A stretch of DNA of 64,000 bases, from assembly GCA_963971305.1 (NCBI GenBank), contig OZ020307.1, forward strand, positions 49,225,702 through 49,289,701, written 5' to 3'. The translations under genes and the position numbers were made by a program. Below the pieces are notes generated by a model that searched no databases, was not told where the DNA came from, and saw only the letters and a program-made list of their open reading frames with translations. The DNA is from Arcuatula senhousia. Lineage: Eukaryota; Mollusca; Bivalvia; Mytilida; Mytilidae. This document shows, in pieces, positions 22,709-32,164 of the stretch (position 1 is its first letter; each line of letters starts with the position of its first letter).

Positions 22709-23153
22709 CTTTCCTTCTCGACGGCCGGGTTCTATCTGATGATTTTTGTTCCGTCCGTGTAAATTTATCTATCACTTCTGAATAGTATAACATGTTGTTA
22801 ACAGAATCCTCATTGCCGGTGCGGATTTGATCGGGTCTCGTTAAATTGTCTTTCTTTCTTTTCCATACATAGGCAAAGAATGCATTCCTCAAATTTGCTA
22901 AGCTCTTTCTATTGTATGCAAGCTTCAATGCTTTGAATCTACGCCATTCTTTAAATATTTGCTGGTATTCTATGCACGGCACAATTAAATTTTGTTCCGA
23001 TTTATAAAACTGATCTTTTGGCTTCCTCTCGCCGCATTTACGACAAACACGTTCCCCGTTCTCACTTTCAATGTTCTTTTCTATGAGTTTTAGAAGATAA
23101 TCCATTACATTTACGTGCGTCTTGTTCGAATACATTTGAGCCACTGACAACAT
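22578..23153 (-). CDS. Left-arm twin gene, N-terminal CxxC segment
   Basis: The first ~160 residues match the right-arm copy. They include CRKC-GERKPKDQFYK and a second pair that here reads PCIEYQQ, so one Cys is lost against PCIECQQ on the right. A basic region (FKEWRRFKALKLAYNRKS) follows. The CxxCGxxKPxxxFY...CxxC pattern is a common small zinc-binding arrangement. The last ~40 residues run out of frame over the zinc finger and are probably not native. Confidence 0.5.
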   Translation of the reverse strand: MLSVAQMYSNKTHVNVMDYLLKLIEKNIESENGERVCRKCGERKPKDQFYKSEQNLIVPCIEYQQIFKEWRRFKALKLAYNRKSLANLRNAFFAYVWKRKKDNLTRPDQIRTGNEDSVNNMLYYSEVIDKFTRTEQKSSDRTRPSRRKDVPLRRMRIHKSKVVQSTETQRTEASKKNGGTGMVEGGPGMGN

Positions 23154-23224
23154 TGATCATTCATTTTGCCTTTTCAAAATTGTATCGTCCAATCACCTCT
23201 CAGCATTTTATCACGTGACTTACT

Positions 23225-23445
23225 CTTTGCTCTTCTTTCTCTTTTGATTGCTCAGTTTGCTCTTTTGCAGCTCATCTTGCTCTTTTGCAGCTCCTTTTGC
23301 AGCTCATCTTGCTCTTTTCCTTGCTCATATTGCTCTTCTGCAGCTCTTTTTAGCTCTTTACCTTGCTCATCTTGCTCTTTTGCAGCTCATTTGGCTCATT
23401 TACCTTGCTCATCTTGCTCTTTTGCTGCTTTTCTTACTAATTTGA
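23225..23445. repeat. Tandem GCTCTTTTGCAGCTCATCTT-type minisatellite, left arm
   Basis: Irregular tandem copies of GCTCATCTTGCTCTTTTGCA and variants. Mirrored at 26150-26375 in the right arm. It gives spurious leucine-rich open frames. Lies just upstream of the twin gene start, so it may be its promoter/leader. Confidence 0.7.
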
Positions 23446-23451
23446 TCACCC

Positions 23452-23690
23452 AGCAGCAGCAGCAGCAGCAGCCATTTTACCCTCTTCCCCCTTTCACTTA
23501 CGCAGCAGCAGCAGCAGCAGCAGCAGCAGCCATTTTACCCTCTCCCCCCCCCCCCCCCTTTCACTGACGCAGCAGCAGCAGCAGCAGCCGTTTTAACTCC
23601 TTCTCCCCCCCTTTTTTCACTTAAGCAGCAGCCATTTCATCCTCTTCTCCCCTTTCACTTATGCAGCACCAGCCGTTTCCTTACCTTCTT
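23452..23690 (+). repeat. CAG runs embedded in ~50-bp repeats, left arm
   Basis: Four to five units of (CAG)n + CCATTTTACCCTCTTCCCCC + TTTCACTTACG. The run length falls from 8 CAGs to 2 towards the centre. The mirrored CTG runs at 25970-26145 have different lengths, so the runs changed independently in the two arms. Confidence 0.8.
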
Positions 23691-23969
23691 CCCTTTTCTT
23701 CTAGTTGTGTTTTTCCTGTCCTGTGTTAACTTGTACAACTTTTGTCAAGCAGGGAATCCAGACCACTTTATACTTTTAATTTTCCATAGGCCCTGTGTTA
23801 AATCTGTTGGCGACTCGTGTCACCCCCAGATCTCAGCAATGAAGTCGTGTGTAATCATGCGGAACTAACTATTCCATTGAGATCATTTTGTACTTGATAA
23901 CCCAATATCTTCTAACCAGTTCAAACCGGTTTCTTTTCGTTCCGATACTACCTCTTTGCAGTTCTATTT

Positions 23970-24800
23970 TTAACCCTTACCCTAACTCTAGCTATTCTAG
24001 TTTGTAATTCTAACCCTAACCCTAACCCTTGCTCTTTTAAGTTCTATTTTTAGCCCTATCCCCAATTCTAACTCTAACTCTCTTTGATAGTGTTGTCATT
24101 GTATTTTTAACCCTTACCCTAACCCTTGCTATTCTAGTTTGTTATTCTAACCCTAAACCCTAACCCTATCCTCAAACCCTAACACTAACCTCTAACCCTA
24201 ACCCTAACCTTTTCTCTTTTCAGTTCTTTTTTTAGCCCTTGACCCAATTCTAACTCTAACTCTCTTTGATAGTGTTGTCATTGTATTTTTAACCCTTACC
24301 CTAACCCTAACCCTTGCTATTCTAGTTTGTTATTCTAACCCTAATACTAACCTCTAACCCTAACCCTAACCTTTTCTCTTTTCAGTTCTATTTTTAGCTC
24401 TTACCCCAATTCTAACTCTAACTCTCTTTGATAGTGTTGTCATTGTATTTTTAACCCTTACCCTAACCCTAACCCTTGGTATTCTAGTTTGTTATTCTAA
24501 CCCTAACACTAACCTCTAACCCTAACCCTAACCCTTTCTCTTTTCAGTTCTATTTTTAGCCCTTATCCCCATTCTAACTCTAACTCTATTTGCCTTTGTT
24601 GTCATTGTATTTCTAACTCAAACCCTAATTTTCTTTTCTCTAACTCTCTCTTCTCTAACCCCAACCCTTTCTCTTTCCATTTCTATTTCTTTACCATTTA
24701 CTCTAACCCTAACCTAAATTCTCCTCTGTTGTGTATAGTATTTCTATTCATGTTCGTACCCTTACCCTAACTCTTCTGCTATGTAGCCTTAACCCTAACT
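23970..24800. repeat. Telomere-like CCCTAA repeats in a higher-order tandem, left arm
   Basis: Short CCCTAACCCTAA tracts lie inside larger units that also contain TTTGATAGTGTTGTCATTG, at 24083, 24265 and 24427. A fourth variant (TTTGCCTTTGTTGTC) follows near 24589. Unit length is about 160-182 bp. These are degenerate, not a pure telomere array. Confidence 0.8.
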
Positions 24801-24839
24801 CTTGATCTCTTTGCACGTAGTGCTCTTTTTGTTGTTGTT

Positions 24840-24943
24840 CTGCTTTTCCTGTTCATGTGCGGTTTGTAATATCACGTTTGCGCCAATTTCTGATTCTTTG
24901 TGAAGTTAAACAAAAACAATACAAACAATAATGCATTTACAAA
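24840..24943. other. Central spacer of the foldback element
   Basis: About 104 bp of unique sequence between the arms (the mirror identity stops after CTCTTTTTGTTGTTGTT at 24823-24839 and restarts at 24944). No open frame or hairpin of its own is evident. Confidence 0.75.
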
Positions 24944-24989
24944 AACAACAACAAAAAGAGCACTACGTGCAAAGAGATCAAGAGTTAGG

Positions 24990-25640
24990 GTTAAGGCTAC
25001 ATAGCAGAAGAGTTAGGGTAAGGGTACGAACATGAATAGAAATACTATACACAACAGAGGAGAATTTAGGTTAGGGTTAGAGTAAATGGTAAAGAAATAG
25101 AAATGGAAAGAGAAAGGGTTGGGGTTAGAGAAGAGAGAGTTAGAGAAAAGAAAATTAGGGTTTGAGTTAGAAATACAATGACAACAAAGGCAAATAGAGT
25201 TAGAGTTAGAATGGGGATAAGGGCTAAAAATAGAACTGAAAAGAGAAAGGGTTAGGGTTAGGGTTAGAGGTTAGTGTTAGGGTTAGAATAACAAACTAGA
25301 ATACCAAGGGTTAGGGTTAGGGTAAGGGTTAAAAATACAATGACAACACTATCAAAGAGAGTTAGAGTTAGAATTGGGGTAAGGGCTAAAAATAGAACTG
25401 AAAAGAGAAAAGGTTAGGGTTAGGGTTAGAGGTTAGTATTAGGGTTAGAATAACAAACTAGAATACCAAGGGTTAGGGTTAGGGTAAGGGTTAAAAATAC
25501 AATGACAACACTATCAAAGAGAGTTAGAGTTAGAATTGGGGTTAGGGCTAAAATAGAACTTAAAAGAGCAAGGGTTAGGGTTAGGGTTAGAATTACAAAC
25601 TAGAATAGCTAGAGTTAGGGTAAGGGTTAAAAATAGAACT
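24990..25640. repeat. Telomere-like TTAGGG repeats, right arm
   Basis: Mirror of 23970-24800, but with only two ACTATCAAAGAGAG units against three on the left. The missing unit explains most of the ~210-bp length difference between the arms. Confidence 0.8.
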
Positions 25641-25969
25641 GCAAAGAGGTAGTATCGGAACGAAAAGAAACCGGTTTGAACTGGTTAGAAGATATTGGGT
25701 TATCAAGTACAAAATGATCTCAATGGAATAGTTAGTTCCGCATGATTACACACGACTTCATTGCTGAGATCTGGGGGTGACACGAGTCGCCAACAGATTT
25801 AACACAGGGCCTATGGAAAATTAAAAGTATAAAGTGGTCTGGATTCCCTGCTTGACAAAAGTTGTACAAGTTAACACAGGACAGGAAAAACACAACTAGA
25901 AGAAAAGGGAAGAAGGTAAGGAAACGGCTGGTGCTGCATAAGTGAAAGGGGAGAAGAGGATGAAATGGC

Positions 25970-26145
25970 TGCTGCTGCTGCTGCTTAAGTGAAAAAAGGG
26001 GGGGGAGAAGGTGTTAAAACGGCTGCTGCTGCTGCTGCTGCGTCAGTGAAAGGGGGGGGGGGAGAGGGTAAAATGGCTGCTGCTGCTGCTGCGTAAGTGA
26101 AAGGGGGAAGAGGGTAAAATGGCTGCTGCTGCTGCTGCTGCTGGG
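25970..26145 (+). repeat. CTG runs, right arm
   Basis: Mirror of the left-arm CAG block, with runs of different length (for example 6, 5 and 7 CTGs) separated by AAAATGG and G-rich spacers. Confidence 0.8.
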
Positions 26146-26448
26146 TGATCAAATTAGTAAGAAAAGCAGCAAAAGAGCAAGATGAGCAAGGTAAATGAGC
26201 CAAATGAGCTGCAAAAGAGCAAGATGAGCAAGGTAAAGAGCTAAAAAGAGCTGCAGAAGAGCAATATGAGCAAGGAAAAGAGCAAGATGAGCTGCAAAAG
26301 AGCAAAAGGAGCTGCAAAAGAGCAAGATGAGCTGCAAAAGAGCAAACTGAGCAATCAAAAGAGCAAGAAGAGCAAAGAGTAAGTCACGTGATAAAATGCT
26401 GAGAGGTGATTGGACGATACAATTTTGAAAAGGCAAAATGAATGATCA

Positions 26449-27093
26449 ATGTTGTCAGTGGCTCAAATGTATTCGAACAAGACGCACGTAAATGTAATGG
26501 ATTATCTTCTAAAACTCATAGAAAAGAACATTGAAAGTGAGAACGGGGAACGTGTTTGTCGTAAATGCGGCGAGAGGAAGCCAAAAGATCAGTTTTATAA
26601 ATCGAAACAAAATTTAATTGTGCCGTGCATAGAATGCCAGCAAATATTTAAAGAATGGCGTAGATTCAAAGCATTGAAGCTTGCATACAATAGAAAGAGC
26701 TTAGCAAATTTGAGGAATGCATTCTTTGCCTATGTATGGAAAAGAAAGAAAGACAATTTAACGAGACCCGATCAAATCCGCACCGGCAATGAGGATTCTG
26801 TTAACAACATGTTATACTATTCAGAAGTGATAGATAAATTTACACGGACGGAACAAAAACCATCAGATAGAACCCGGCCGTCGAGAAGGAAAGATGTACC
26901 ATTGCGACGTATGCGTCAAAAGTTGTTCAATCTACAGAGACACAAAGAACAGAAGCATCAAAGAAAAATGGAGGAACCGGAATGGTTGAAGGAGGACCCG
27001 GAATGGGAAACTGAGGAAGAGGAAGAGGAGGATACGGAATCAGAAAAGAGTGACGACTTGTCTGAAGACGAAGAAACTTACCCCGGAGAATAG
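26449..27093 (+). CDS. Right-arm twin gene, fused N-terminal + acidic frame (214 residues)
   Basis: Residues 1-155 carry CRKCGERKPKDQFYK and PCIECQQ, both CxxC pairs intact. Relative to the left arm, 10 nt (GATACACAAG) are missing within the zinc-finger region. This shifts the frame so that the N-terminal part runs straight into QKLFNLQRHKEQKH and the acidic domain. The fusion drops the CDVC pair, so the C2H2 finger cannot form. The frame stops at TAG (27091-27093); the same frame then continues open to 27471. Start ATG as in the left arm. No known family; likely a nucleic-acid-binding element protein. Confidence 0.55.
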   Translation: MLSVAQMYSNKTHVNVMDYLLKLIEKNIESENGERVCRKCGERKPKDQFYKSKQNLIVPCIECQQIFKEWRRFKALKLAYNRKSLANLRNAFFAYVWKRKKDNLTRPDQIRTGNEDSVNNMLYYSEVIDKFTRTEQKPSDRTRPSRRKDVPLRRMRQKLFNLQRHKEQKHQRKMEEPEWLKEDPEWETEEEEEEDTESEKSDDLSEDEETYPGE

Positions 27094-27123
27094 TTTGATC
27101 CGTGGGGTGACTTTATTGGACAA

Positions 27124-27471
27124 GTGATGATCAGCTACAAAGACGAACACGAAAAAAAAATGGATGAATACACGGAAAAAGGTCACCACGAAAAAAAGGC
27201 AATATCAAAGGCTGACTTGGATTTGCTCCCGCTCTATAGAGAAGCTTTAAAAAATCGCTACGTCAATAACATTATGTGGCAAATGGAAATGGCACGAGAT
27301 CCACTCCACAAGAAGATCAAACAAACAGCAAAACGACTGAGGGACGATGAAGATTATGAGTATGAAGAGTCTTGGAAATACGCTACTGAGAAGAGAAAGT
27401 ACTTGCTGGATGAGAAAATAAAACAGTTCAGGCCTGACGAGGAGAGTGAAGACGACGAGGATGAAGACTGA
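27124..27471 (+). CDS. Right-arm twin gene, C-terminal acidic segment
   Basis: Same 115 residues as 22121-22468. It is in the same frame as 26449-27093, separated by one TAG and eleven codons (FDPWGDFIGQV). An AATAAA follows at 27491, and the acidic tail ends at TGA 27469-27471. Best read as the C-terminus of the upstream frame. Confidence 0.5.
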   Translation: MMISYKDEHEKKMDEYTEKGHHEKKAISKADLDLLPLYREALKNRYVNNIMWQMEMARDPLHKKIKQTAKRLRDDEDYEYEESWKYATEKRKYLLDEKIKQFRPDEESEDDEDED

Positions 27472-27490
27472 AACCTATTACTGTGTTAAA

Positions 27491-27496
27491 AATAAA
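27491..27496 (+). promoter_or_regulatory. Poly(A) signal, right-arm gene
   Basis: AATAAA 20 nt downstream of the TGA at 27469-27471, mirrored in the left arm. Confidence 0.5.
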
Positions 27497-28038
27497 GTAT
27501 CGAAACTTAAAATCGATTTGTTATCCCTAACGCCCTATAAAAAAGATCAAACCAGTACTACCCCACAAAGCCCGGCAAATTCCTTACAAATGGTATCAAG
27601 TACAAGACTTAAAACACAGTAGAAACCAAGAGTTACTTCCCTTAGATTGACACGAAAGAAAAGAATATAAAACTAGACCTCACAAGCTTTACAATGACAT
27701 ATTACACGCTAAGTATACAACAAGAAGAAAAAGGGGTCACCTAATGGTCAAGCCCTGACTGACCACTGACCACTACCGACTCAAACAACTCAAACATGGC
27801 AACTACACCTTGCTACCTTTCCAACAATATACGACAACCCCACCTTTGATAAGAAATAGTAAATGGTCACCTACTGGTCAAGCCTCTAATGACCACTGAA
27901 GACCACAAAGATAATCATCAAAGAGACATTGTCATACTAAAGACAATGCAACAAACCCGAAAGGAATCGGTCAAGGAATAACTTAGTTACAAGCCTTTTA
28001 CCGTGCGGTCACTTTGCGGAATTACCTCCCCTTAATTA

Positions 28039-28141
28039 CCGGATGTGGCGTCACCGGAAGCAAGATGGCCGACCGGAAGCAAAATGGCGGAACCGGCAGC
28101 AAGATGACGGACCGGAAGCAAGATGGCGGACCGGAAGTGGA
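28039..28141. promoter_or_regulatory. Right terminal array of CCGGAAG and CAAGATGGC motifs
   Basis: Mirror of 21433-21556 with about 20 bp (one unit) fewer. It alternates ACCGGAAG and CAAGATGGCGGA-type blocks. Confidence 0.5.
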
Positions 28142-28217
28142 TATGACATCACAGAGGGGCTGCTCGGCCCTGCTCGGCCCGAGAAATGATAAGAGCTTTC
28201 GACATCTCTACTACTTA

Positions 28218-28225
28218 TATCCCAC
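28218..28225. repeat. Right target-site duplication TATCCCAC
   Basis: Second copy of the 8-bp direct repeat. The right tip reads ...CTCTACTACT-TA-TATCCCAC, so two bases separate the mirrored tip from the duplication. Confidence 0.7.
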
Positions 28226-28435
28226 TTTAACTGTTTTCAATCAATTTTAACTTGTTTGTGTTTTTTCAAATGGAAAGCTTTTTAACTTTGTATTCTTGAT
28301 CTTAAAGGTGTTTTCTATCCTAACTAGTTTCTTTAATGTTACTTACCAAGTACATGTAGACCATGTTGCACTCTAGGTAAGAGGATTTTATCATAAAAGA
28401 TCAGGTGAGCGATTCAGGCTCCTGGGAGCCTCTAA

Positions 28436-29564
28436 TTAATTTTTACTGTGTATATGTTGGGGGTGTTTATCATTTTTGTTTATTATTATTTTCTTTTCTT
28501 TTTCGTGCGATTTATAAGCTGTGATTCTCTCTATTCCTCGTTATTTATAATAATAAATATACACATGAATTACAATGAATTGCACATTATGAATCTTTTA
28601 ATCTGGTAACAAACTACGAAAGTGCATTTTAATGTGTAAAAAGACATTAACTAAAGTAGTTTAAATACAGCTTTTATACATGACGTATAAAGTCATGGGA
28701 TCTTCTTTCAAATTAAATACAAATGTGTATATTCTACCCCTTTTAATGGAAATACCTAGACATGTGATGTTTATGTTGTTACAATAAACGCCTATCTCGT
28801 AAAAGAATTAAAATTATTTCCGTCTTTGTTTGAAGGGGACAATTGACAAGACGTTTGGTTTCCCTTCGATCTGGAAATTCACTGAGTTTCATTATATGAT
28901 GTCAGTTTTCTATTGACGAGCATTGAAGAATATACATTTTGTAAAGGTATGAGTCTTGTGATAAAGGCTACAATGCATGTTTAAGTAAAGTTTTTTTTTG
29001 TTTTTTTTTTTTGGCGTTTAAGGCTTTCTAAAAATATATTTTCACTATTTTGTTTTTGCTTTGACCCATATGAGTGTATTTTGCAAATAATTTCACTAAA
29101 AACCTTATCAATGATTATTGTGAAAACTCATAGTATACGTTCTTTTGTATATTTATTTATCCCAAAGCTACGACACATGTATGATATAGATTTATTTTGG
29201 CTTCCAGCTAGCAGGTATGTGTCACAGATACTTTTTGTAGCCAATTGAAATGTAAAACCCGTTTTGTTATTTTACATGTAGCTCATCAGATGATAAATGG
29301 CATAGCCGGAGCCCGTTGCACTTCCGTCAAACTTTCTATAAATCTACATGTATTCTCTGAAACTGCATGCGATGACACATTTTTATTATATAATCTTGGT
29401 CAATGTATGTTTCTTAAGAATTTTTGATCAATAAAAATAAAACGTGAGATACATTTGTAAAATCTCATTGAAATCTCGTTTAGTCTTGGTTTTCGGATGA
29501 CAGCAATGAAAGCTCTTCTACATTGCTTTGTTTATAAAAAATAAAACGTTCGTCCCGTTCGGGC
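28436..29564. other. Intergenic, no recognisable feature
   Basis: AT-rich with T-runs (28990-29015). I see no gene, and no repeat shared with the rest of the window. Confidence 0.3.
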
Positions 29565-29780
29565 GCCCCGAGTGTTGAATATGCCAACAGCATAGCCTAG
29601 GTTGTCGTAAGAGGTGTGTACCGTATTTTGCTTGAAAGGGTGGCACATGTCCGTTGGAGTTTTTAGGTCTATAATAAGCCTGACAATTCTACCATAGTGG
29701 GTCAACGGGTGTTAGAAATTCCATTCCCTTGTTGACCGCAAAATCTACAACAGGCTTTATTTCCGCCACGATCAACCTCT
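29565..29780 (+). repeat. GGTCTATAAT repeat, copy 4
   Basis: Blocks GGGCGCCCCGAGTG, AGCCTAGGTTGTCGTAAGAG, TTTTAGGTCTATAATAAGCC, CATAGTGGGTCAACGGGTGT. Diverged. Confidence 0.5.
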
Positions 29781-30339
29781 TACTTTTTCCAGTGTTTTTT
29801 TTTCCTTGGCCACTTATAACAACGGTATAACCAAGCAGATAAAATTGCCATATTTCGACGTGAGTTTAACCACAATTTCAATTTTATACATGGTATTTAA
29901 AATCTCATTAGAGAAACAGGTTCCTCTTTAGAACAAGTCGTGGATTATATGATTTCTCTAGGCCTTGACTTTTTTTAACATGCTCACAAAGGTTCTCGTG
30001 TTGAAGCAAAATAATCCTCTAGTACACATGTAACCATTAAGGGGTACAAAATGGATAGAAGATTCAAATGAAAGGCGGTGAAATAATTTGATTGATTGTT
30101 TACTAAGATAACGTTATGTTTATCACCAAAACCCATATTTTATTACCATCACTGCATATTCATATCATCCTTCATGTTCATCGCCCATTTATAGCCTATA
30201 TGGCGAATGCGCAACAGATCAATTCCATATAGAAAGCATATTATGTAGGATTCTAAGTAAGGGTTAGGTACCGTGCGTGAACTCTGTCATGCAGACACTG
30301 TAACATCAGTAACAAATAACGTGTGATTATCATGAATCA

Positions 30340-30830
30340 TATACTCTCTCAAAAAAGTTACGCAACAGTGGAAAATTTCCCTATATGTTTTAAGTTAACC
30401 TACCTTATTATAAATTCATATTGCCAAGCTGTTTCTCAATCATTTTTTATCAAATAAAAACCAAGAAAAAGACAAACAAGCGAAGTTTATTTTTTATGTT
30501 TGGGCAAAATCCTAGCTGTTACGGTTCTTGATAGAATGCGAGTAGAACATAACCAATGTTTTTCCACGGAAAATGTTGGTTGATTTAAACGGGTTATTGA
30601 CGCATAAAATTAACAGTTGATTTTTATTTGGGATATCTTAAAAACCGGTGAAGTGACGATTTTTCTAAAATCATTAAAATAAATTTCAATCATTTCTTGT
30701 TCTCTTGGTTTTAATTTCATTAAAATCGGTGAAGAAATGGCTTTGCAATACAAAAATGAAGTTAGGTAGGTTTATTTAAAATATATAGGGAAATTTTGTA
30801 TTGTTGCGTAACTTTTTTGAGTGAATATAT
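30340..30830. mobile_element. MITE-like element with ~65-bp terminal inverted repeats
   Basis: The left end TATACTCTCTCAAAAAAGTT + ACGCAACA is mirrored by TGTTGCGTAACTTTTTTGAG + TGAATATA on the right. The inversion extends, with mismatches, through AAATTTCCCTATAT and AACCTACCT. TA borders both ends. About 490 bp, no coding capacity. TA-flanked long-TIR elements of this kind are usually Tc1/mariner-type derivatives (inference). Confidence 0.75.
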
Positions 30831-32159
30831 TTAGACTCACTTTTAGAGCAACCACTTCATAAATACCTGTTTTAAAATGACAGCAGTTCTGTGTTACATT
30901 TTTTGAGTAAAAATCCAAAGTATATTTCGTAAGTCATTGATTCCAGATGGCCAAGAACATATAACCAAAGTTACTAATCTAATACCCCTGTAAATTATCA
31001 GTACTATCACGTTTGACAATCGGCACTAAAATAGCTGTTGTCCATGCAATCAGGACGATTCCTGTATACTGGAGACAATAATTGAAGAAATAATATTTTA
31101 AATTATATAAAGTAGTCGTTCAAAATACAGTCAATAATATAAATATGACTAGAAAGTCTTGGTTGCAAAGAGCCTCCTGGCGGCAGTGTTTAATAAAAAA
31201 ATAAAAAATAAATAAAAATTTTGTTGCTTAAGCCGATAGAGTACACTTCAACTGAGGTCAAGTATTTATATAGTTCTTTTCAGAAATCTCAATGACAGGT
31301 CTGCTTTATCAAACTTGTTTTCAGTTTTTTCTTTTCTTTCACGCAGCTCAAATTTGAATTTTTATTTTTGAAAAGAAAATTTTATTTGTTACTACCTATT
31401 ATAAAAAGATTATCAGCGATACTGAAATTACGTCGTTTGTTTCCGTCGTTTCTATATTTACAAAAGCTCTTTGCAATGCACATACTTTCACTTTTCACTC
31501 GGTGGCTATATTCGGATTCTCAATCTTCGGATTTCCATCAAGACAATATGGCCGCGACCAGTAGATTATGTGTTCCGCTTCGGATTATATTTTAGTCAGT
31601 GTAGCATATCTTGCGTATAAATGGATATTTGATTTTGGATTGCGAAAATTTACTTAATTGAATAAAGTTTTAAAGGACAAAAATACTAATCGGACACCAA
31701 AAATAAGTTGTACACAGCATCTTCGTATTTCATGCTTTTATGTGGCGGTGTTTTAAAGCAACAATATGATTCAACTAGATCATGTAGCGTACATGGCGAA
31801 GTCACTTTATCAGGTTGTGCACATGTTTAAACGTACTTTCTTATAAATGTTTGACTGCAACATGTTAATTCATTGAAGATTGTTTTTTATCACAGACAGA
31901 AATCTAGGTCAATCAGACACACACAATTCAAGTATTTATTGATTTTTAGAAAATGACACAATAGCCACATTGGGTCATTCGTCTGTCTTGATCTAGGTCA
32001 TTTTAATAAGGACGAATAATTTTATCTATTTCTCACAAAGCTATTGCGGGATCCGGAAAAATAAACTTATTTGTCACAAGTTATTGGTTGTTCGAAAATG
32101 TTATCTTGTCGATTCACCACACAGAGACCTTAGTCGCCACACTTACAAACATGTCAGAA
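30831..32159. other. Intergenic, no recognisable feature
   Basis: AT-rich, unsupported short frames only. Confidence 0.3.
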
Positions 32160-32164
32160 AATAA

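Larger units (their letters stand above)
21357..28217. mobile_element. 6.9-kb foldback DNA transposon-like element with long inverted arms and 8-bp TSD
   Basis: Left arm 21357-24839 and right arm 24944-28215 are near-identical inverted copies around a spacer of about 104 bp (24840-24943). The tip is AGTAGTAGAGATGTCGAAAG on the left and its complement on the right, the right end carrying two extra bases (TA). TATCCCAC flanks both sides. In order from each tip: GGGCCGAGCA direct repeat, ETS/YY1-like array, short unique DNA, the protein gene pointing outward, GAGCAAGATGAGC-rich repeats, CAG/CTG runs, and telomere-like repeats near the centre. Long inverted repeats plus 8-9-bp TSDs are known from Foldback and Mutator-like DNA elements; an 8-bp TSD also fits hAT or P types. 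No transposase is recognisable, so the superfamily stays open. Confidence 0.85.
20474..28435. mobile_element. TTTTAGCTCACC-type element split by the foldback element
   Basis: The left part (20474-21356) starts TTTTAGCTCATCTGACCC, then GTCTGTCGTCCGTCCGTTAA and ~350-bp internal repeats (TTGACACTTTGTACACTT near 20584 and TTGAAACTTTGTACACTT near 20909). The right part (28218-28435) ends ATCAGGTGAGCGATTCAGG, hairpin GGCTCC-TG-GGAGCC, then TCTAAT. Removing 21357-28217 plus one copy of TATCCCAC restores a continuous ~1.1-kb element, similar in size to 41589-42890. It is non-coding. Confidence 0.7.

Noticed and set aside
23166..23567. Leucine/alanine/serine-rich frames near the CAG runs (and mirror at 25985-26436)
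   Set aside because: Low-complexity translation of the GCTCATCTT minisatellite and CAG runs, antisense to the twin gene side.
21357..28217. Palindrome as an assembly or sequencing fold-back artefact
   Set aside because: The arms differ by a 10-nt indel, a ~182-bp unit, a ~20-bp terminal unit and several substitutions, and a target-site duplication is present. An artefact is less likely, though spanning reads would settle it.
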